DNA of 64,000 bases from positions 2,232,001-2,296,000 of the forward strand of contig NZ_CP099489.1 in the NCBI RefSeq assembly GCF_023923225.1, given 5' to 3'. Every line of letters starts with the position of its first letter. Position 1 is the stretch's first letter. The position numbers and the translations under genes are program-made. Shown one piece after another: positions 9,951 to 19,471 of this stretch. Source of the stretch: Ornithinimicrobium faecis. GTDB lineage: Bacteria; Actinomycetota; Actinomycetes; Actinomycetales; Dermatophilaceae. The notes under the pieces were generated by a model that saw only the letters and a program-made list of their open reading frames with translations, ran no database searches and had not been told where the DNA came from.

Positions 9951-10643
9951 ATGTTGGTCATCAGCATCGAAGCAGCCGCTTTTGGCACGAATTGCTACCT
10001 GGTCGCCCCGGCCTCAGGCGAGGAGTGTCTCATCGTCGACCCGGGGGTCGGCGTGGAGGCCCAGGTCGCTGAGACGCTCGCCCAGCACGGGCTGCGCCCG
10101 GCCGCAGTCCTGCTCACCCACGGCCACCTGGACCACACCTACTCAGTGACGCCGGTCTGCGGGGGCACCACTGCGGCATACATCCACCAGGACGACCGCT
10201 ATCGCCTCCGGGACCCGCTGGCCAGCACGAGTCCGCAGTTGCTTGGGATGCTCGAGCAGCAGTTCGGCCGCCGTGCCAACTGGGCTGAGCCGGACACCGT
10301 TGTCGACCTCGCCGGTGGTCAGGAACTGGACCTGGCAGGCCTCTCGCTCGGGGTCGCGCACGCCCCCGGGCACACCGAGGGCTCCGTGCTCTTCAGCCTG
10401 CCCGGCGTGCCGACCGGGATGCCGGACGAGGTGGACCGCACGGTGCTGACCGGTGATGTGCTGTTTGCCGGCTCGATCGGTCGCACGGATCTGCCAGGTG
10501 GTGACCACAGCGCGATGCTGCGGTCGTTGCGTGATGTGGTGCTTCCACTGCCGGACTCCAGCCTGGTGCTGCCGGGCCACGGACCGGCCACCAGCATCGC
10601 CCGCGAGCGCGCCACCAACCCCTACCTGACCTCGCTGACCTGA
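9951..10643 (+). CDS. MBL-fold metallo-hydrolase (glyoxalase II-like)
   Basis: This is a metal-dependent hydrolase of the glyoxalase II/YcbL group, probably acting on a thioester; the substrate is unknown. The 230-residue protein has the signature THGHLDHTYS near residue 60 (HxHxDH), a second metal His in HAPGHTEGS, TGDVLFAGSIGRTDLPGG, and a final His in LPGHGPATSI. The start at 9951 is supported by the TAGGTT box; upstream in-frame sequence has no good start. The gene lies between cyclophilin and hisS, as in Mycobacterium tuberculosis Rv2580c-Rv2582. Confidence 0.9.
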   Translation: MLVISIEAAAFGTNCYLVAPASGEECLIVDPGVGVEAQVAETLAQHGLRPAAVLLTHGHLDHTYSVTPVCGGTTAAYIHQDDRYRLRDPLASTSPQLLGMLEQQFGRRANWAEPDTVVDLAGGQELDLAGLSLGVAHAPGHTEGSVLFSLPGVPTGMPDEVDRTVLTGDVLFAGSIGRTDLPGGDHSAMLRSLRDVVLPLPDSSLVLPGHGPATSIARERATNPYLTSLT

Positions 10644-10708
10644 CGGCCCGCCGGGGTGCACCCAGGCAGGACGCCGAGCACGGGGGCGGAGCACAGCGCG
10701 AGCCTCGT

Positions 10709-10714
10709 TAGACT
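10709..10714 (+). promoter_or_regulatory. -10 box TAGACT for leaderless hisS
   Basis: TAGACT lies exactly six bases before the GTG at 10721 and no Shine-Dalgarno is present, so transcription probably starts at the start codon. Confidence 0.6.
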
Positions 10715-10720
10715 CGCCGC

Positions 10721-12121
10721 GTGATCAAACCCCACACTGCCCCCGGCACCCTCGAGCTCCTGCCCACCGAGCAGATCGCGTTCCAACGCATGCTCGACGT
10801 GATCCGGTCCGGCTATGAGCGGTTCGGGTTCCTGCCCATCGAGACGCCGGCCTATGAGCTGACCGACGTGCTGCTCACCAAGACCGGTGGCGAGACCGAG
10901 CGGCAGGTCTATTTCGTGCAGTCCACCGGCTCCCTGGAAAAGGCTGCGGCACAGGATGACCCGGCCCTGCCCGAGCTGGCGCTGCGGTTCGACCTGACGG
11001 TGCCGTTGGCGCGCTATGTCGCCGAGCACGAGCACCAGTTGACCTTCCCGTTCCGGCGCTATCAGATGCAGCGGGTCTATCGCGGCGAGCGCCCGCAGAG
11101 GGGCCGCTACCGCGAGTTCTATCAGTGCGACATCGACATCATCGGCAAGGACGGGCTCAGCCCCCGCCACGACGCAGAGTGCCCGGCGGTCATCCACACG
11201 ATCTTCACCGACCTCAACATCGGCGCCTTCACGATCCAGCTCAACAACCGCAAGTTGATGCGCGGGGTCTTCGAGGACCTGGGCATCACTGACACCGATC
11301 AGCAGGTGGCTGTGCTGCGTGAGGTCGACAAGCTCGACAAGCGCGGCCCCGATGCCGTGCGCGAGACGTTGGTCGGCGATTGCTATGGCCTGGCGGCAGA
11401 TGCCGTCGCCGCCCTGCTGACGCTCGTCGCCACCCGCTCCACCTCCCACGATGACGCCCTGGCGATCCTTGACCGGGTCCAGCGCGAGTCAGCGGGCTCG
11501 GCGACGCTCGCCACCGGTGTGGCGGAGTTGCGTGAGGTGCTGTCCGTGCTGCGCGACCTGGGAGTCCCCGAGAGCGACTACGCCCTCAACCTCTCCATCG
11601 CGCGCGGTCTGGACTACTACACCGGCACGGTCTATGAGACGACCCTCGACGATCACCCGGAGATCGGGTCGGTCTGCTCCGGCGGGCGCTATGACGACCT
11701 CGCCGGGCAATACACCAAGTCCAAGCTGCCGGGCGTGGGGATGTCGATCGGCCTGACCCGGCTGTTCTGGCAGCTGCGCGAGGCGGGCATCGTCGGCACC
11801 GCGGAGTCGACGGTGCAGGTGCTCGTGCCTCAGCTCGACGAGGCTCACCTCCCGCAGTGCCTGGCCCTGGCCACGGACCTGCGGCAGGGCGGCATCAACA
11901 CCGAGGTGGTCCTGGACGGCGGCAAGCTCGGGAAGCAGCTGAAGTATGCCGATCGTGCCGGGATCAGGTTCGTCGCCATCGTGGGGGCCCAGGAGGTGGA
12001 GGCTGGGACCGTCACCATCAAGGACCTGCGCCGCCAGGACCAGTTCACGGTGGCCCGTGACGAGGTGGTGCCGGCCGTGCGGGTGGAGTTGGCCCAGCCG
12101 CTGGACGTCTCGCGCGACTGA
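10721..12121 (+). CDS. hisS: Histidine--tRNA ligase
   Basis: HisS charges tRNA-His. The 466-residue class II synthetase shows the motif 2 region [19 protein letters not shown], followed by [12 protein letters not shown], the histidine-binding stretch [14 protein letters not shown], and a C-terminal anticodon-binding domain beginning near [11 protein letters not shown]. The length is somewhat above the short bacterial forms. Translation probably starts at GTG 10721 on a leaderless mRNA. The gene is directly upstream of the histidine biosynthesis operon. No T-box or leader peptide was seen before it. Confidence 0.95.
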   Translation: MIKPHTAPGTLELLPTEQIAFQRMLDVIRSGYERFGFLPIETPAYELTDVLLTKTGGETERQVYFVQSTGSLEKAAAQDDPALPELALRFDLTVPLARYVAEHEHQLTFPFRRYQMQRVYRGERPQRGRYREFYQCDIDIIGKDGLSPRHDAECPAVIHTIFTDLNIGAFTIQLNNRKLMRGVFEDLGITDTDQQVAVLREVDKLDKRGPDAVRETLVGDCYGLAADAVAALLTLVATRSTSHDDALAILDRVQRESAGSATLATGVAELREVLSVLRDLGVPESDYALNLSIARGLDYYTGTVYETTLDDHPEIGSVCSGGRYDDLAGQYTKSKLPGVGMSIGLTRLFWQLREAGIVGTAESTVQVLVPQLDEAHLPQCLALATDLRQGGINTEVVLDGGKLGKQLKYADRAGIRFVAIVGAQEVEAGTVTIKDLRRQDQFTVARDEVVPAVRVELAQPLDVSRD

Positions 12122-12133
12122 CTTCCGTCGGCG

Positions 12134-12183
12134 CTCGTGAGTGCGGGCACCGCCCCTCCAGGGGGGTGGAGTGCACTCACGAG
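12134..12183. repeat. 50-bp palindromic element after hisS (possible terminator)
   Basis: The arms CTCGTGAGTGC (12134-12144) and GCACTCACGAG (12173-12183) are perfect complements. Between them, CCGCCCCT and AGGGGGGTGG form an inner stem. It begins 13 bases after the hisS stop, so it could end hisS transcription. A degenerate relative occurs at 32987-33036. Confidence 0.8.
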
Positions 12184-12203
12184 TGACCCTGATCGCGTGT
12201 GCC

Positions 12204-12247
12204 TTGGGATTCAGCGCGGCAAGCGTGTTAGCGTAATAGCGCGTTAC
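12204..12247 (+). promoter_or_regulatory. Promoter region and dyad operator of the his operon
   Basis: A -35-like TTGGGA (12204-12209) precedes a TTAGCG/TAGCGT -10 region near 12228-12234. A short dyad, GTAATAGCGCGTTAC (12233-12247), sits at the expected transcription start. The first gene downstream encodes a TrpR-fold DNA-binding protein, so autoregulation through this dyad is a reasonable inference. Base pairing outside GTAA/TTAC is imperfect. Confidence 0.4.
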
Positions 12248-12296
12248 TACACCACCCGTGGTCGGCCCCGTCCGACAGTCCACCCTGGAGCACCCG

Positions 12297-12641
12297 ATGA
12301 AGCGCCGTGACACCGGCCAGCCCCGCAGCGCCAGCGACGAATTGTCGCCGCGCGAGCAGGCCCAGGCTGCTCTGGCGCAGGCGCTGGCCTCGGTGGAGGA
12401 CCCCGCCCAGATGGCCGACTTCCTCACCGACCTGTGCACCCCGGCAGAACTCGAGGCACTGGCCGACCGGTGGAGTGTCGTGCCGCTGATTGAGGACGGA
12501 GTCTCCTATCGCCAGGTGCACGAGCAGACCGGCGTCAGCGTGACCACCGTGGGCCGCGTCGCCCGCTGCCTCGAGCACGGGACCGGCGGTTACCGCGCCG
12601 TCCTCGCGCATACGCGCGGTGCGCAGCCCGCCCACGGCTGA
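12297..12641 (+). CDS. YerC/YecD-type TrpR-related DNA-binding protein
   Basis: This is a small helical DNA-binding protein of the TrpR superfamily, 114 residues. The TrpR-like core includes [15 protein letters not shown], followed by the helix-turn-helix [23 protein letters not shown]. The start at ATG 12297 has GGAG eight bases upstream; upstream in-frame GTGs lack one. It is the first gene before hisGDCBHAF(IE), so it is the obvious candidate regulator of that operon. Its ligand is unknown, and histidine or a pathway intermediate would be a guess. From memory, YerC-like genes also precede his operons of xanthomonads, which should be checked. Confidence 0.85.
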   Translation: MKRRDTGQPRSASDELSPREQAQAALAQALASVEDPAQMADFLTDLCTPAELEALADRWSVVPLIEDGVSYRQVHEQTGVSVTTVGRVARCLEHGTGGYRAVLAHTRGAQPAHG

Positions 12642-12662
12642 GCGCACCACCCCAGAGATTCT

Positions 12663-12680
12663 GGTCGCAGCGACGCGACC
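12663..12680 (+). promoter_or_regulatory. Short hairpin in the YerC-hisG gap
   Basis: GGTCGC and GCGACC form a six-pair stem with a six-base loop in the 121-nt spacer before hisG. It has no T-run and no histidine-rich leader peptide accompanies it, so it is at most an mRNA processing or stability element. Confidence 0.3.
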
Positions 12681-12762
12681 GACCACGGCGCACCGCGCCG
12701 CCAGACCTGCACCACTGCATACGGCCAGAGTTGTTCCTGGCCCAAGATCACGGAAGGTCACC

Positions 12763-13671
12763 ATGACCCCGCCTGCCACCACCCGGGACCGCCTGCGCGT
12801 GGCGATCCAGAAGTCCGGTCGCCTCGCCGAGCCGGCCCGCGACCTGCTCGCCTCGTGCGGGCTGACCTGGCGCGAGAGCCGGGACAAGCTGTTCTGCTAT
12901 GGCGAGTCCCTGCCCGTGGACCTGCTGCTGGTCCGCGACGACGACATCCCCGGCCTGATCGCCGACGGCGTCTGCGACCTCGGCGTGGTCGGACGCAACG
13001 TCCTGGTCGAGCACGACCTGGGGCGCACGGCCAACGGCCAGGCTGCCGCGCTCAAGGAGTGGCGTCAGCTCGGGTGGGGTGTCTGCCGCCTCGACATCGC
13101 CATCAACGACGACGAGCAGTGGACCGGCCCGGAGCAGTTGGCCGGTCGGCGGATCGCCACCAGCTTCCCGCGCACTCTCGAGGACTGGCTGACCGACAAG
13201 GGTGTGGACGCGCAGGTCGTCACCCTGTCCGGGTCGGTGGAGATCGCCCCGCGCCTGGGGCAGGCCGACGTGGTCTGTGACCTGGTCTCCACCGGCGGCA
13301 CCCTGGCGGCCAATGCCCTCAAGCCCGTCGAGACGCTGCTGCACTCCGAGGCTGTCATCGCCGGTCCGTTCGCCCCGCTGGAGGACGGTCGCGAGGAGAT
13401 CGCCGACCTGCTGCTGCGCCGGATGGATGGTGCGCTGCGGCTGAAGGAGACGCGCCTGCTGATGCTCCGCGCGGGCCGTGACGTGCTGACCGAGGTGCTC
13501 CAGCGGCTGCCGGCCGGTGGCGAGCCGACCGTGCTGCCCGTGGATGGCCGCGACGAGGTCTCGGTGCAGCTGCTCTGCCACAACGCTGTCCCGTGGCCGC
13601 GGCTGGAGGAGCTCAAGCGTGCCGGGGCGCACACGATCATGGTGCTGCCGGTCGAGGGGATGCTCGCATGA
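12763..13671 (+). CDS. hisG: ATP phosphoribosyltransferase, long form
   Basis: HisG catalyses the first step of histidine synthesis, PRPP plus ATP to phosphoribosyl-ATP. The 302-residue protein is a long-form enzyme with its own C-terminal regulatory domain, so it needs no His[34 protein letters not shown] and [26 protein letters not shown] closely follow the enterobacterial/xanthomonad pattern. The C-terminal domain ends in [14 protein letters not shown] 12763 has GGAAGG before it. The stop overlaps hisD (ATGA). Actinobacterial hisG is normally paired with hisE elsewhere, so its position here is unusual. Confidence 0.94.
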   Translation: MTPPATTRDRLRVAIQKSGRLAEPARDLLASCGLTWRESRDKLFCYGESLPVDLLLVRDDDIPGLIADGVCDLGVVGRNVLVEHDLGRTANGQAAALKEWRQLGWGVCRLDIAINDDEQWTGPEQLAGRRIATSFPRTLEDWLTDKGVDAQVVTLSGSVEIAPRLGQADVVCDLVSTGGTLAANALKPVETLLHSEAVIAGPFAPLEDGREEIADLLLRRMDGALRLKETRLLMLRAGRDVLTEVLQRLPAGGEPTVLPVDGRDEVSVQLLCHNAVPWPRLEELKRAGAHTIMVLPVEGMLA

Positions 13672-15032
13672 GGACGGTCACCTGGTCCGAGGTCGATGAG
13701 ACCACCCGCGCTGAGTTGCTCTCCCGTGGCACGGCTGCCGCCGGGCCGCAGGTCACGTCGGGGGTCGCCGACATCCTGGAAGGTGTCCGGGAGGGCGGCG
13801 ATGCCGCACTGCAGGCGTATGCCGAGAGGTTCGACCGCGCGCCGGCTCAGTCCGTGGTGGTTGGCCAGGAGGAGATCGCCCGGGCTGCCGCCGAGCTGCC
13901 GGAGGCGTTGCGCACCGCGATCACCGACGCCGCCACCAACATCCGCACCTTCCACCGGGCCGGCATGACGGTGAGTTATGAGGTCGAGACCGCCCCCGGC
14001 GTGATCTGCGCGCGGGTGGTCCGCCCGATCCGCCGGGTGGGGCTCTATGTCCCCGCCGGCAGCGCCCCCCTGCCCTCGACCGCGCTGATGCTCGGTGTCC
14101 CCGCGCAGCTCGCAGGCTGCCCTGAGGTCGTCCTGTGCACGCCGCCGGGGGAGGACGGGCGTGCGGACCCGACCGTGCTGGCAGCGGCCGCCGAGTGCGG
14201 GATCACCCGCGTCTTCGTGACCGGGGGAGCGCAGGCGATCGCTGCGATGGCCTATGGCACCGAGTCCGTGCCGCGCTGCGACAAGATCTTTGGGCCCGGG
14301 AACGCGTGGGTCACCGAGGCCAAGCGGCAGGTCAGCACGGCCGAGGGCGGCCCCGGGATCGACATGCCGGCCGGGCCCTCGGAGGTGCTGGTCATCGCGG
14401 ACGCCGGGGCGGACGCCGAGTTCGTGGCCGCAGACCTGCTCTCCCAGGCCGAGCACGGCCCGGACTCGCAGGTGCTGCTGCTGACCGACGATGACGCAGT
14501 GGCCCAGGCGGTGGCCGAGCAGGTCGAGGAGCAGTTGGCCGTGTTGCCCCGGGCCGACATCGCAGCAAAGTCCCTGGGCTCCAGTGCCATCGTGGTCACC
14601 CAGGATCTGGACGAGGCGTTCGCCATCAGCAACGACTATGCCCCCGAGCACCTCATCCTGGCGCTGCGCGAGCCCGAGGACTGGTTGCCCAAGGTTGAGC
14701 GCGCCGGGTCGGTCTTTCTCGGGGACTGGGCCCCCGAGACCCTGGGTGACTATTGCAGCGGCACCAACCACGTGCTGCCCACCGCCGGCGCCGCGCGCTG
14801 GACCGGCGGGGTCAACGTCGCGAGTTTCCAGATCGCGATGACCGTGCAGCGGGTGAGCCCGGAGGGTCTGGCCGCGGTCGGACCGACGGCCGTGGAGCTG
14901 TCGGGCGCCGAGGGTCTGATCGGTCACCAGGCTGCGGTCACCCGGCGCCTGGCCCGTGCCTCGACGACTGGGGCGACCACGGCGACGACCAGTGGGGCGA
15001 CCACGGCGACGACCACGGGGGCGACCTCGTGA
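13668..15032 (+). CDS. hisD: Histidinol dehydrogenase
   Basis: HisD oxidises histidinol to histidine in two NAD-dependent steps. The 454-residue protein has [18 protein letters not shown], the family signature around [15 protein letters not shown] (near residue 210), [15 protein letters not shown], and the zinc-ligand regions [10 protein letters not shown] and [12 protein letters not shown]. The ATG overlaps the hisG stop. The last about 20 residues are a Thr/Ala/Gly tail ([19 protein letters not shown]) encoded by a short 24-bp minisatellite at about 14969-15029. This tail lies outside the conserved fold. Confidence 0.95.
   Translation: MRTVTWSEVDETTRAELLSRGTAAAGPQVTSGVADILEGVREGGDAALQAYAERFDRAPAQSVVVGQEEIARAAAELPEALRTAITDAATNIRTFHRAGMTVSYEVETAPGVICARVVRPIRRVGLYVPAGSAPLPSTALMLGVPAQLAGCPEVVLCTPPGEDGRADPTVLAAAAECGITRVFVTGGAQAIAAMAYGTESVPRCDKIFGPGNAWVTEAKRQVSTAEGGPGIDMPAGPSEVLVIADAGADAEFVAADLLSQAEHGPDSQVLLLTDDDAVAQAVAEQVEEQLAVLPRADIAAKSLGSSAIVVTQDLDEAFAISNDYAPEHLILALREPEDWLPKVERAGSVFLGDWAPETLGDYCSGTNHVLPTAGAARWTGGVNVASFQIAMTVQRVSPEGLAAVGPTAVELSGAEGLIGHQAAVTRRLARASTTGATTATTSGATTATTTGATS
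14969..15029 (+). repeat. 24-bp minisatellite encoding the HisD tail
   Basis: About 2.5 copies of a 24-bp unit containing GCGACCACGGCGACGACCA lie at the 3' end of hisD. They translate to the Thr/Ala/Gly tail and stay in frame. Confidence 0.75.
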
Positions 15033-16213
15033 TGGCGGACCAAACCCCTCAGACAATGCCTGACGGGCGTGCGACACCTCCCTCAAAAATCGGGGAGTTC
15101 CGTGCACAGCTGATCCGGGAGGACCTGCGCGACTTCACCGGCTATTCCTCGGCGCGCACCAGCGACACCGGCGCCCCGGCCACCATCTGGCTCAACGCCA
15201 ACGAGGCCTCGACCGCCAGCGCGATCGACCCCGAGGGTGCCCAGCGGCGCTATCCCGACCCGCAACCGGCCGATCTGATGGCCGCCCTCGCCGACACCTA
15301 TGGCGTCCGGCCGGAGCAGGTGGTCGTTGGCCGGGGGAGCGATGAGTGCATCGACCTGCTGGTCCGCACCCTCACCGCCCCCGGTGGTCAGGACGCGATC
15401 GTCCAGGCACCGCCAACCTTCGGGATGTATGCCGTGTCCGCCCGACTCCACGGCGTGCCGGTGATCGACGTCCCCCAGCGGGATCTCGGCACCCTCTGGG
15501 AGGTCGACGTTGACGGGATGCGCGCGGCCGTGGAGGCTGGCGGCGCCACAGCGGTCTTCCTGACCAGCCCCGGCAACCCGACCGGTGCGGTCGTCCCGCT
15601 GGAGGACATCGAGCAGCTCGCTGCGGACCTGGCCGACCAGGCCGTGGTGGTGGTCGATGAGGCCTATCAAGAGTTTGCCGGACCACGCAGTGCCGCAACA
15701 CTGTTGGACGCCCACCCCAACCTGGTGGTGCTGCGCACGCTGTCCAAGGCCCACGGCCTGGCTGGGGCGCGCATCGGCACAGCCCTGTGCCACCCGGACC
15801 TGGCCACGGTGCTGCGCCGGGTGCAGGCGCCCTATCCGATGCCGACCCCGGTCGCCGAGCTCGCGGTCGCAGCCCTGTCGGCATCGGTGCGCCGCTCGGT
15901 CGACGCCCGCGTCCTGCAGACCCGCACCAGCCGCGAGTTGCTCGCCGAGATCCTGCAGGCCGACCCGCGGGTGACGTCGGTCTATGCCAGCGAGGCCAAC
16001 TTCCTGCTGGTCCGCGGCCCCGGTGTGGACTCCCTGCTCACCGAGCTGCGGGCCAGTGGCATCGTGGTGCGCGACATGCGCCACCTGCTCACCGACGCCC
16101 TGCGGGTCACCGTGGGGTCACCGGAGGAGATCGAGGCAGTCCAACAATCCCTGGGCAGTGCCGCCCAGCCCAGCACACTCACCCCCGCACGAGCACGAGG
16201 AATCCACACATGA
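15032..16213 (+). CDS. hisC: Histidinol-phosphate aminotransferase
   Basis: HisC transfers the amino group from glutamate to imidazole acetol phosphate using PLP. The 393-residue protein is a class I/II aminotransferase with [32 protein letters not shown], the PLP-contact stretch [20 protein letters not shown] and the lysine motif [13 protein letters not shown]. The ATG at 15032 overlaps the hisD stop; the same frame stays open upstream inside hisD, but that extension is acidic His/Asp repeat sequence and is rejected. The stop overlaps hisB. The pattern resembles gammaproteobacterial HisC. Confidence 0.94.
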   Translation: MADQTPQTMPDGRATPPSKIGEFRAQLIREDLRDFTGYSSARTSDTGAPATIWLNANEASTASAIDPEGAQRRYPDPQPADLMAALADTYGVRPEQVVVGRGSDECIDLLVRTLTAPGGQDAIVQAPPTFGMYAVSARLHGVPVIDVPQRDLGTLWEVDVDGMRAAVEAGGATAVFLTSPGNPTGAVVPLEDIEQLAADLADQAVVVVDEAYQEFAGPRSAATLLDAHPNLVVLRTLSKAHGLAGARIGTALCHPDLATVLRRVQAPYPMPTPVAELAVAALSASVRRSVDARVLQTRTSRELLAEILQADPRVTSVYASEANFLLVRGPGVDSLLTELRASGIVVRDMRHLLTDALRVTVGSPEEIEAVQQSLGSAAQPSTLTPARARGIHT

Positions 16214-17304
16214 GCACGCAGCGCCCCGTCCTGTTCATCGACCGGGACGGCACCCTGATCGAGGAGCCCGAGGACTGTCAGATCGACGCCTTCGACAAGC
16301 TTCGCCTGGTGCCGGGGATCATCCCGGCCCTGACCCAGTTGCGCGACGCTGGCTGGGACTTCGTCATGGTCTCCAACCAGAACGACCTGGGCGGGCCGAA
16401 CTTCCCCGTGGAGACCTTCCAGGGCCCGCACGACCTGCTGCTGCACATCCTGGAGAGCCAGGGCATCACCTTCAAGGAGGTGCACGTCGACCCGCACCCG
16501 CCGGGCCCCAACCAGCCCGACACCCGCAAGCCGGGCATCGGCATGGTCAAGCACCTCCTCAAGGACCGCAGCATCGACTGGGACCGCTCGATGATGGTCG
16601 GTGATCGCCTCTCCGACCAGGAGTTTGGCGACAACCTCGGCATCAAGACCTTCCTGCTGCAGAGCTCGATGGGCCAGGGCGGGGACGAGGCGGTCAGCTG
16701 GGACCACATCGCCCACGTGCTGTCCAACCGACCACGTGTCGCCGTCGTGGACCGCAACACCTCCGAGACCACAATCCACGTCGAGGTGGACCTGGACCGC
16801 ACCGGAGACATCCAGGTCTCCACCGGGCTGGGCTTCCTGGACCACATGCTTGACCAGTTGGCCAAGCACGGCGGTTTCTCGATGAAGGTCACCTGCGAGG
16901 GCGACCTGCACATCGACGAGCACCACACCATCGAGGACACGGCCCTGGCGATCGGCCAGGCCATCGACGAGGCGCTCGGCGACCGGCGCGGGATCGGCCG
17001 TTACGGGTTCACCGCGCCGATGGACGAGGCCCAGGCCAGTGCCGCCCTCGACCTGTCCGGGCGTCCGTTCCTGAAGTTCGAGTGCGACTTCAACCGCGAG
17101 ATGGTCGGCGACCTGCCGACCGAGATGGTGGAGCACTTCTGGCGCTCGTTCGCCGAGGCTCTGCGAGCCACCCTGCACCTGTCGGTGACTGGCGACAACG
17201 CCCACCACCAGATCGAGGTGGGCTTCAAGGCCGTCGCCCGCGCGCTGCGTCAGGCCCTGCGCGTGGAGGGCAGCGAGCTGCCGTCGACCAAGGGTGTGCT
17301 GTGA
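16210..17304 (+). CDS. hisB: Bifunctional histidinol-phosphatase / imidazoleglycerol-phosphate dehydratase
   Basis: HisB here carries two pathway activities in one 364-residue chain. Residues 1 to about 170 form a HAD-type histidinol-phosphatase with the nucleophile motif FIDRDGTL (Asp11, Asp13), VSNQNDLGG, a zinc-like CH-poor loop near [15 protein letters not shown], and MMVGDRLSD. Residues about 175-364 form the dehydratase with [44 protein letters not shown] and [12 protein letters not shown]. Actinobacteria usually have a single-domain HisB and a separate phosphatase. The fused form is typical of Enterobacteria, Xanthomonads and Bacteroidetes, which is strong evidence of transfer. Confidence 0.95.
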   Translation: MSTQRPVLFIDRDGTLIEEPEDCQIDAFDKLRLVPGIIPALTQLRDAGWDFVMVSNQNDLGGPNFPVETFQGPHDLLLHILESQGITFKEVHVDPHPPGPNQPDTRKPGIGMVKHLLKDRSIDWDRSMMVGDRLSDQEFGDNLGIKTFLLQSSMGQGGDEAVSWDHIAHVLSNRPRVAVVDRNTSETTIHVEVDLDRTGDIQVSTGLGFLDHMLDQLAKHGGFSMKVTCEGDLHIDEHHTIEDTALAIGQAIDEALGDRRGIGRYGFTAPMDEAQASAALDLSGRPFLKFECDFNREMVGDLPTEMVEHFWRSFAEALRATLHLSVTGDNAHHQIEVGFKAVARALRQALRVEGSELPSTKGVL

Positions 17305-17307
17305 GCC

Positions 17308-17919
17308 GTGGCTAGGTCCAGGGTCGCGCTCGTCGACTCCGGCGGCACCAACATCGGGTCCGTGCGCTATGCCCTGGACCGCATCGGCGCAGACGCCCGA
17401 CTGACCAGTGACCCGGCGCAGATCCGCGCTGCCGACCGGGTCATCCTCCCGGGGGTCGGGGCAGCAGGAGCCGGTATGCGGAGGCTCCGGGAGGCCGGAC
17501 TGGTGGAGGTCCTGCGAGAGGTCGAGCAACCCCTCCTCGGGGTGTGCCTGGGCATGCAGTTGCTCTTTGACTGGTCCGCCGAGGACGGCGGCGTCGAGTG
17601 CCTCGGTCTGCTGCCCGGGGAGGTCGTCCCCATCCCGCGTGCCCCTGGTCTGCGGGTGCCCCACATGGGCTGGAACACCCTGACTGCCGTGCGTAACGAT
17701 CCGGTCACGGCAGGGCTGCCTGACGGGACGCGCGCGTATTTCGTGCATAGTTATGGCGTCCCCGTCACGTCCGACACGGTCCTGACGACCGAGCACTCCG
17801 GCACCTGGAGCGCTGTGGTGCGCCGGGGCAACAGGTGGGGCGCACAGTTCCACCCCGAGCGATCGGCCCGTGCCGGCGCGAGGCTTTTGACAGACTTCGT
17901 CTTGGAGGTGACGCCATGA
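17308..17919 (+). CDS. hisH: Imidazole glycerol phosphate synthase, glutaminase subunit
   Basis: HisH releases ammonia from glutamine for HisF. The 203-residue class I glutaminase has the oxyanion segment LPGVGAA, the nucleophile Cys in GVCLGMQLLF, the VPHMGWNTL block and the His/Glu pair in QFHPERS. The opening VALVDSGGTNIGSVRYALDR matches the xanthomonad style more than the GNLRS style usual in actinobacteria. The GTG start is four bases after the hisB stop, and the stop overlaps hisA. Confidence 0.94.
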   Translation: MARSRVALVDSGGTNIGSVRYALDRIGADARLTSDPAQIRAADRVILPGVGAAGAGMRRLREAGLVEVLREVEQPLLGVCLGMQLLFDWSAEDGGVECLGLLPGEVVPIPRAPGLRVPHMGWNTLTAVRNDPVTAGLPDGTRAYFVHSYGVPVTSDTVLTTEHSGTWSAVVRRGNRWGAQFHPERSARAGARLLTDFVLEVTP

Positions 17920-18662
17920 CCGACTTCACCGTCTATCCCGCGATCGACGTCCGCGAGGGCCGCGTCGTCAGGTTGCACAAGGGTGACTACGCCAAGGAGA
18001 CCCGCTACCCGACCGAGCCGCTGGAGGTGGCACTGGAGTATGCCGAGGGCGGAGCCAGTTGGCTGCACCTGGTTGATCTGGACGCCGCCCGCGCCGGGGG
18101 TTACACCCTGATCCCGCTGCTGCGCGAGATCGTCTCCGAGACACCGCTGTCCGTGCAGACCGGCGGAGGAGTGCGCAGCAAGGAAGACGTCGAGGCTCTG
18201 CTCGAGGCGGGTGCCTCCCGCGTGGTGATCGGCTCTCTCGCCGTCACGGAGCCGGAGACGGTCACCGAGTGGATCCAGGACTTCGGCACGGACCGGATCA
18301 CCGTCGCGCTCGACGCGCGCACCGGTGAGGACGGCTCCTGGGTGCTGCCCACTGCCGGGTGGACCTCCGACTCCGAGACCGACCTCGCGGTGCTGCTGAG
18401 CCACTACGCCCGCTCGGGTCTGGCACACGCTCTGTGCACCGACATCGGCCGGGACGGCACGCTGTCCGGCCCGAACCTCAACCTCTACACCTTCCTGACA
18501 CGCGCTGTTCCCGACGTTGCGGTGCAGGCCTCTGGCGGCACCCGCCACGCGGCCGACGTGCGTGGGGTCCGCAAGCTCGGTTGCGCCGGCGTCATCCTGG
18601 GCAAGGCCCTGCTCGAGGGTCGCCTGACCATCGACGAGGCCATCGCCGAGGAGCGCGAGTGA
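17916..18662 (+). CDS. hisA: Phosphoribosylformimino-AICAR-phosphate isomerase (HisA)
   Basis: HisA isomerises ProFAR to PRFAR in a (beta/alpha)8 barrel. The 248-residue protein begins [20 protein letters not shown] (catalytic Asp in AIDV), with [38 protein letters not shown] (second catalytic Asp) and a C-terminal phosphate site LGKALLEG. This is the proteobacterial HisA pattern. It does not resemble actinobacterial PriA, which also does the TrpF step. If no other hisA/priA or trpF exists in the genome, tryptophan synthesis would need explaining. Confidence 0.93.
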   Translation: MTDFTVYPAIDVREGRVVRLHKGDYAKETRYPTEPLEVALEYAEGGASWLHLVDLDAARAGGYTLIPLLREIVSETPLSVQTGGGVRSKEDVEALLEAGASRVVIGSLAVTEPETVTEWIQDFGTDRITVALDARTGEDGSWVLPTAGWTSDSETDLAVLLSHYARSGLAHALCTDIGRDGTLSGPNLNLYTFLTRAVPDVAVQASGGTRHAADVRGVRKLGCAGVILGKALLEGRLTIDEAIAEERE

Positions 18663-19471
18663 CTCTGGCCCGCAGGGTGATTGCCTGCCTGGATGTCCGA
18701 GATGGGCGGGTCGTGAAGGGCACCCGGTTCCGGGACCACCAGGACATGGGCGGCATCACCGAGCTCGCCGCGCGCTACAGCGCCGAGGGCGTGGACGAGT
18801 TGGTCTTCTATGACATCACGGCCAGTCCCCAGGGGCGCCGGGTCGACGTGGACTGGATCGACCGGGTCGCCCGCGAGATCGACATCCCGTTCTGTGTGGC
18901 CGGTGGCATCAGCTCCGTCGAGGACGCCCGAGCCGTGCTCCTGGCCGGTGCCGACAAGGTTTCGGTGAACACACCCGCCACCCGCCGGCCCGAGCTGGTG
19001 GGCGAGTTGGCGCGAGAGTTCGGCAGTCAGTGTGTCGTGGTGGGCGTTGACAGCCTGCGCGACGAGGACGGCCAGTGGCGCATCCGGCAGCTCACGGGCG
19101 ACCCGGACGCCACCCGGGCACTGGACACCACGACCCTCTCCTGGGTGCAGCGGGTGCAGGAACTCGGCGCGGGGGAGATCGTGCTCAACGCGATGGGCTC
19201 CGACGGAGTGCGGCAGGGGTATGACGTGGAGCAGCTCAGCGCGGTCCGACAGGTGTGTGGGGTGCCGCTGATCGCCTCCGGAGGGGCGGGCAACGCCCAG
19301 CACTTCGTCGATGTCTTCCGTGACGCTGACGTGGACGGCGCCCTCGCCGCAGGCGTGTTCCACTCCGGTGACCTGGCCATCTCGGACCTGAAGGCAGCAT
19401 TGCACGAGGCAGGCATCGAGGTCCGCTTCGAGGACCCGGCACCGACACCGAGGAAGATCACGACCGCATGA
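18659..19471 (+). CDS. hisF: Imidazole glycerol phosphate synthase, cyclase subunit
   Basis: HisF joins PRFAR and ammonia to give imidazole glycerol phosphate and AICAR. The 270-residue barrel has [17 protein letters not shown] (catalytic Asp in CLDV), [33 protein letters not shown], and [14 protein letters not shown], where family members carry the second catalytic Asp. An insertion around [21 protein letters not shown] is typical of the gammaproteobacterial type. A 12-residue Pro/Lys/Thr tail follows the fold. The GTG start overlaps the hisA stop. Confidence 0.94.
   Translation: MTLARRVIACLDVRDGRVVKGTRFRDHQDMGGITELAARYSAEGVDELVFYDITASPQGRRVDVDWIDRVAREIDIPFCVAGGISSVEDARAVLLAGADKVSVNTPATRRPELVGELAREFGSQCVVVGVDSLRDEDGQWRIRQLTGDPDATRALDTTTLSWVQRVQELGAGEIVLNAMGSDGVRQGYDVEQLSAVRQVCGVPLIASGGAGNAQHFVDVFRDADVDGALAAGVFHSGDLAISDLKAALHEAGIEVRFEDPAPTPRKITTA

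Noticed and set aside
10644..10720. T-box or His leader peptide before hisS
   Set aside because: The gap is only 77 bases, with a leaderless -10 box and no run of His codons.
14753..15031. Upstream extension of HisC
   Set aside because: The extension lies inside hisD and reads as His/Asp repeat; ATG 15032 overlaps the hisD stop in the usual way.
13065..15107. 680-codon minus-strand frame across hisG-hisD
   Set aside because: It is a low-complexity Arg/Gly frame opposite well-conserved his genes.
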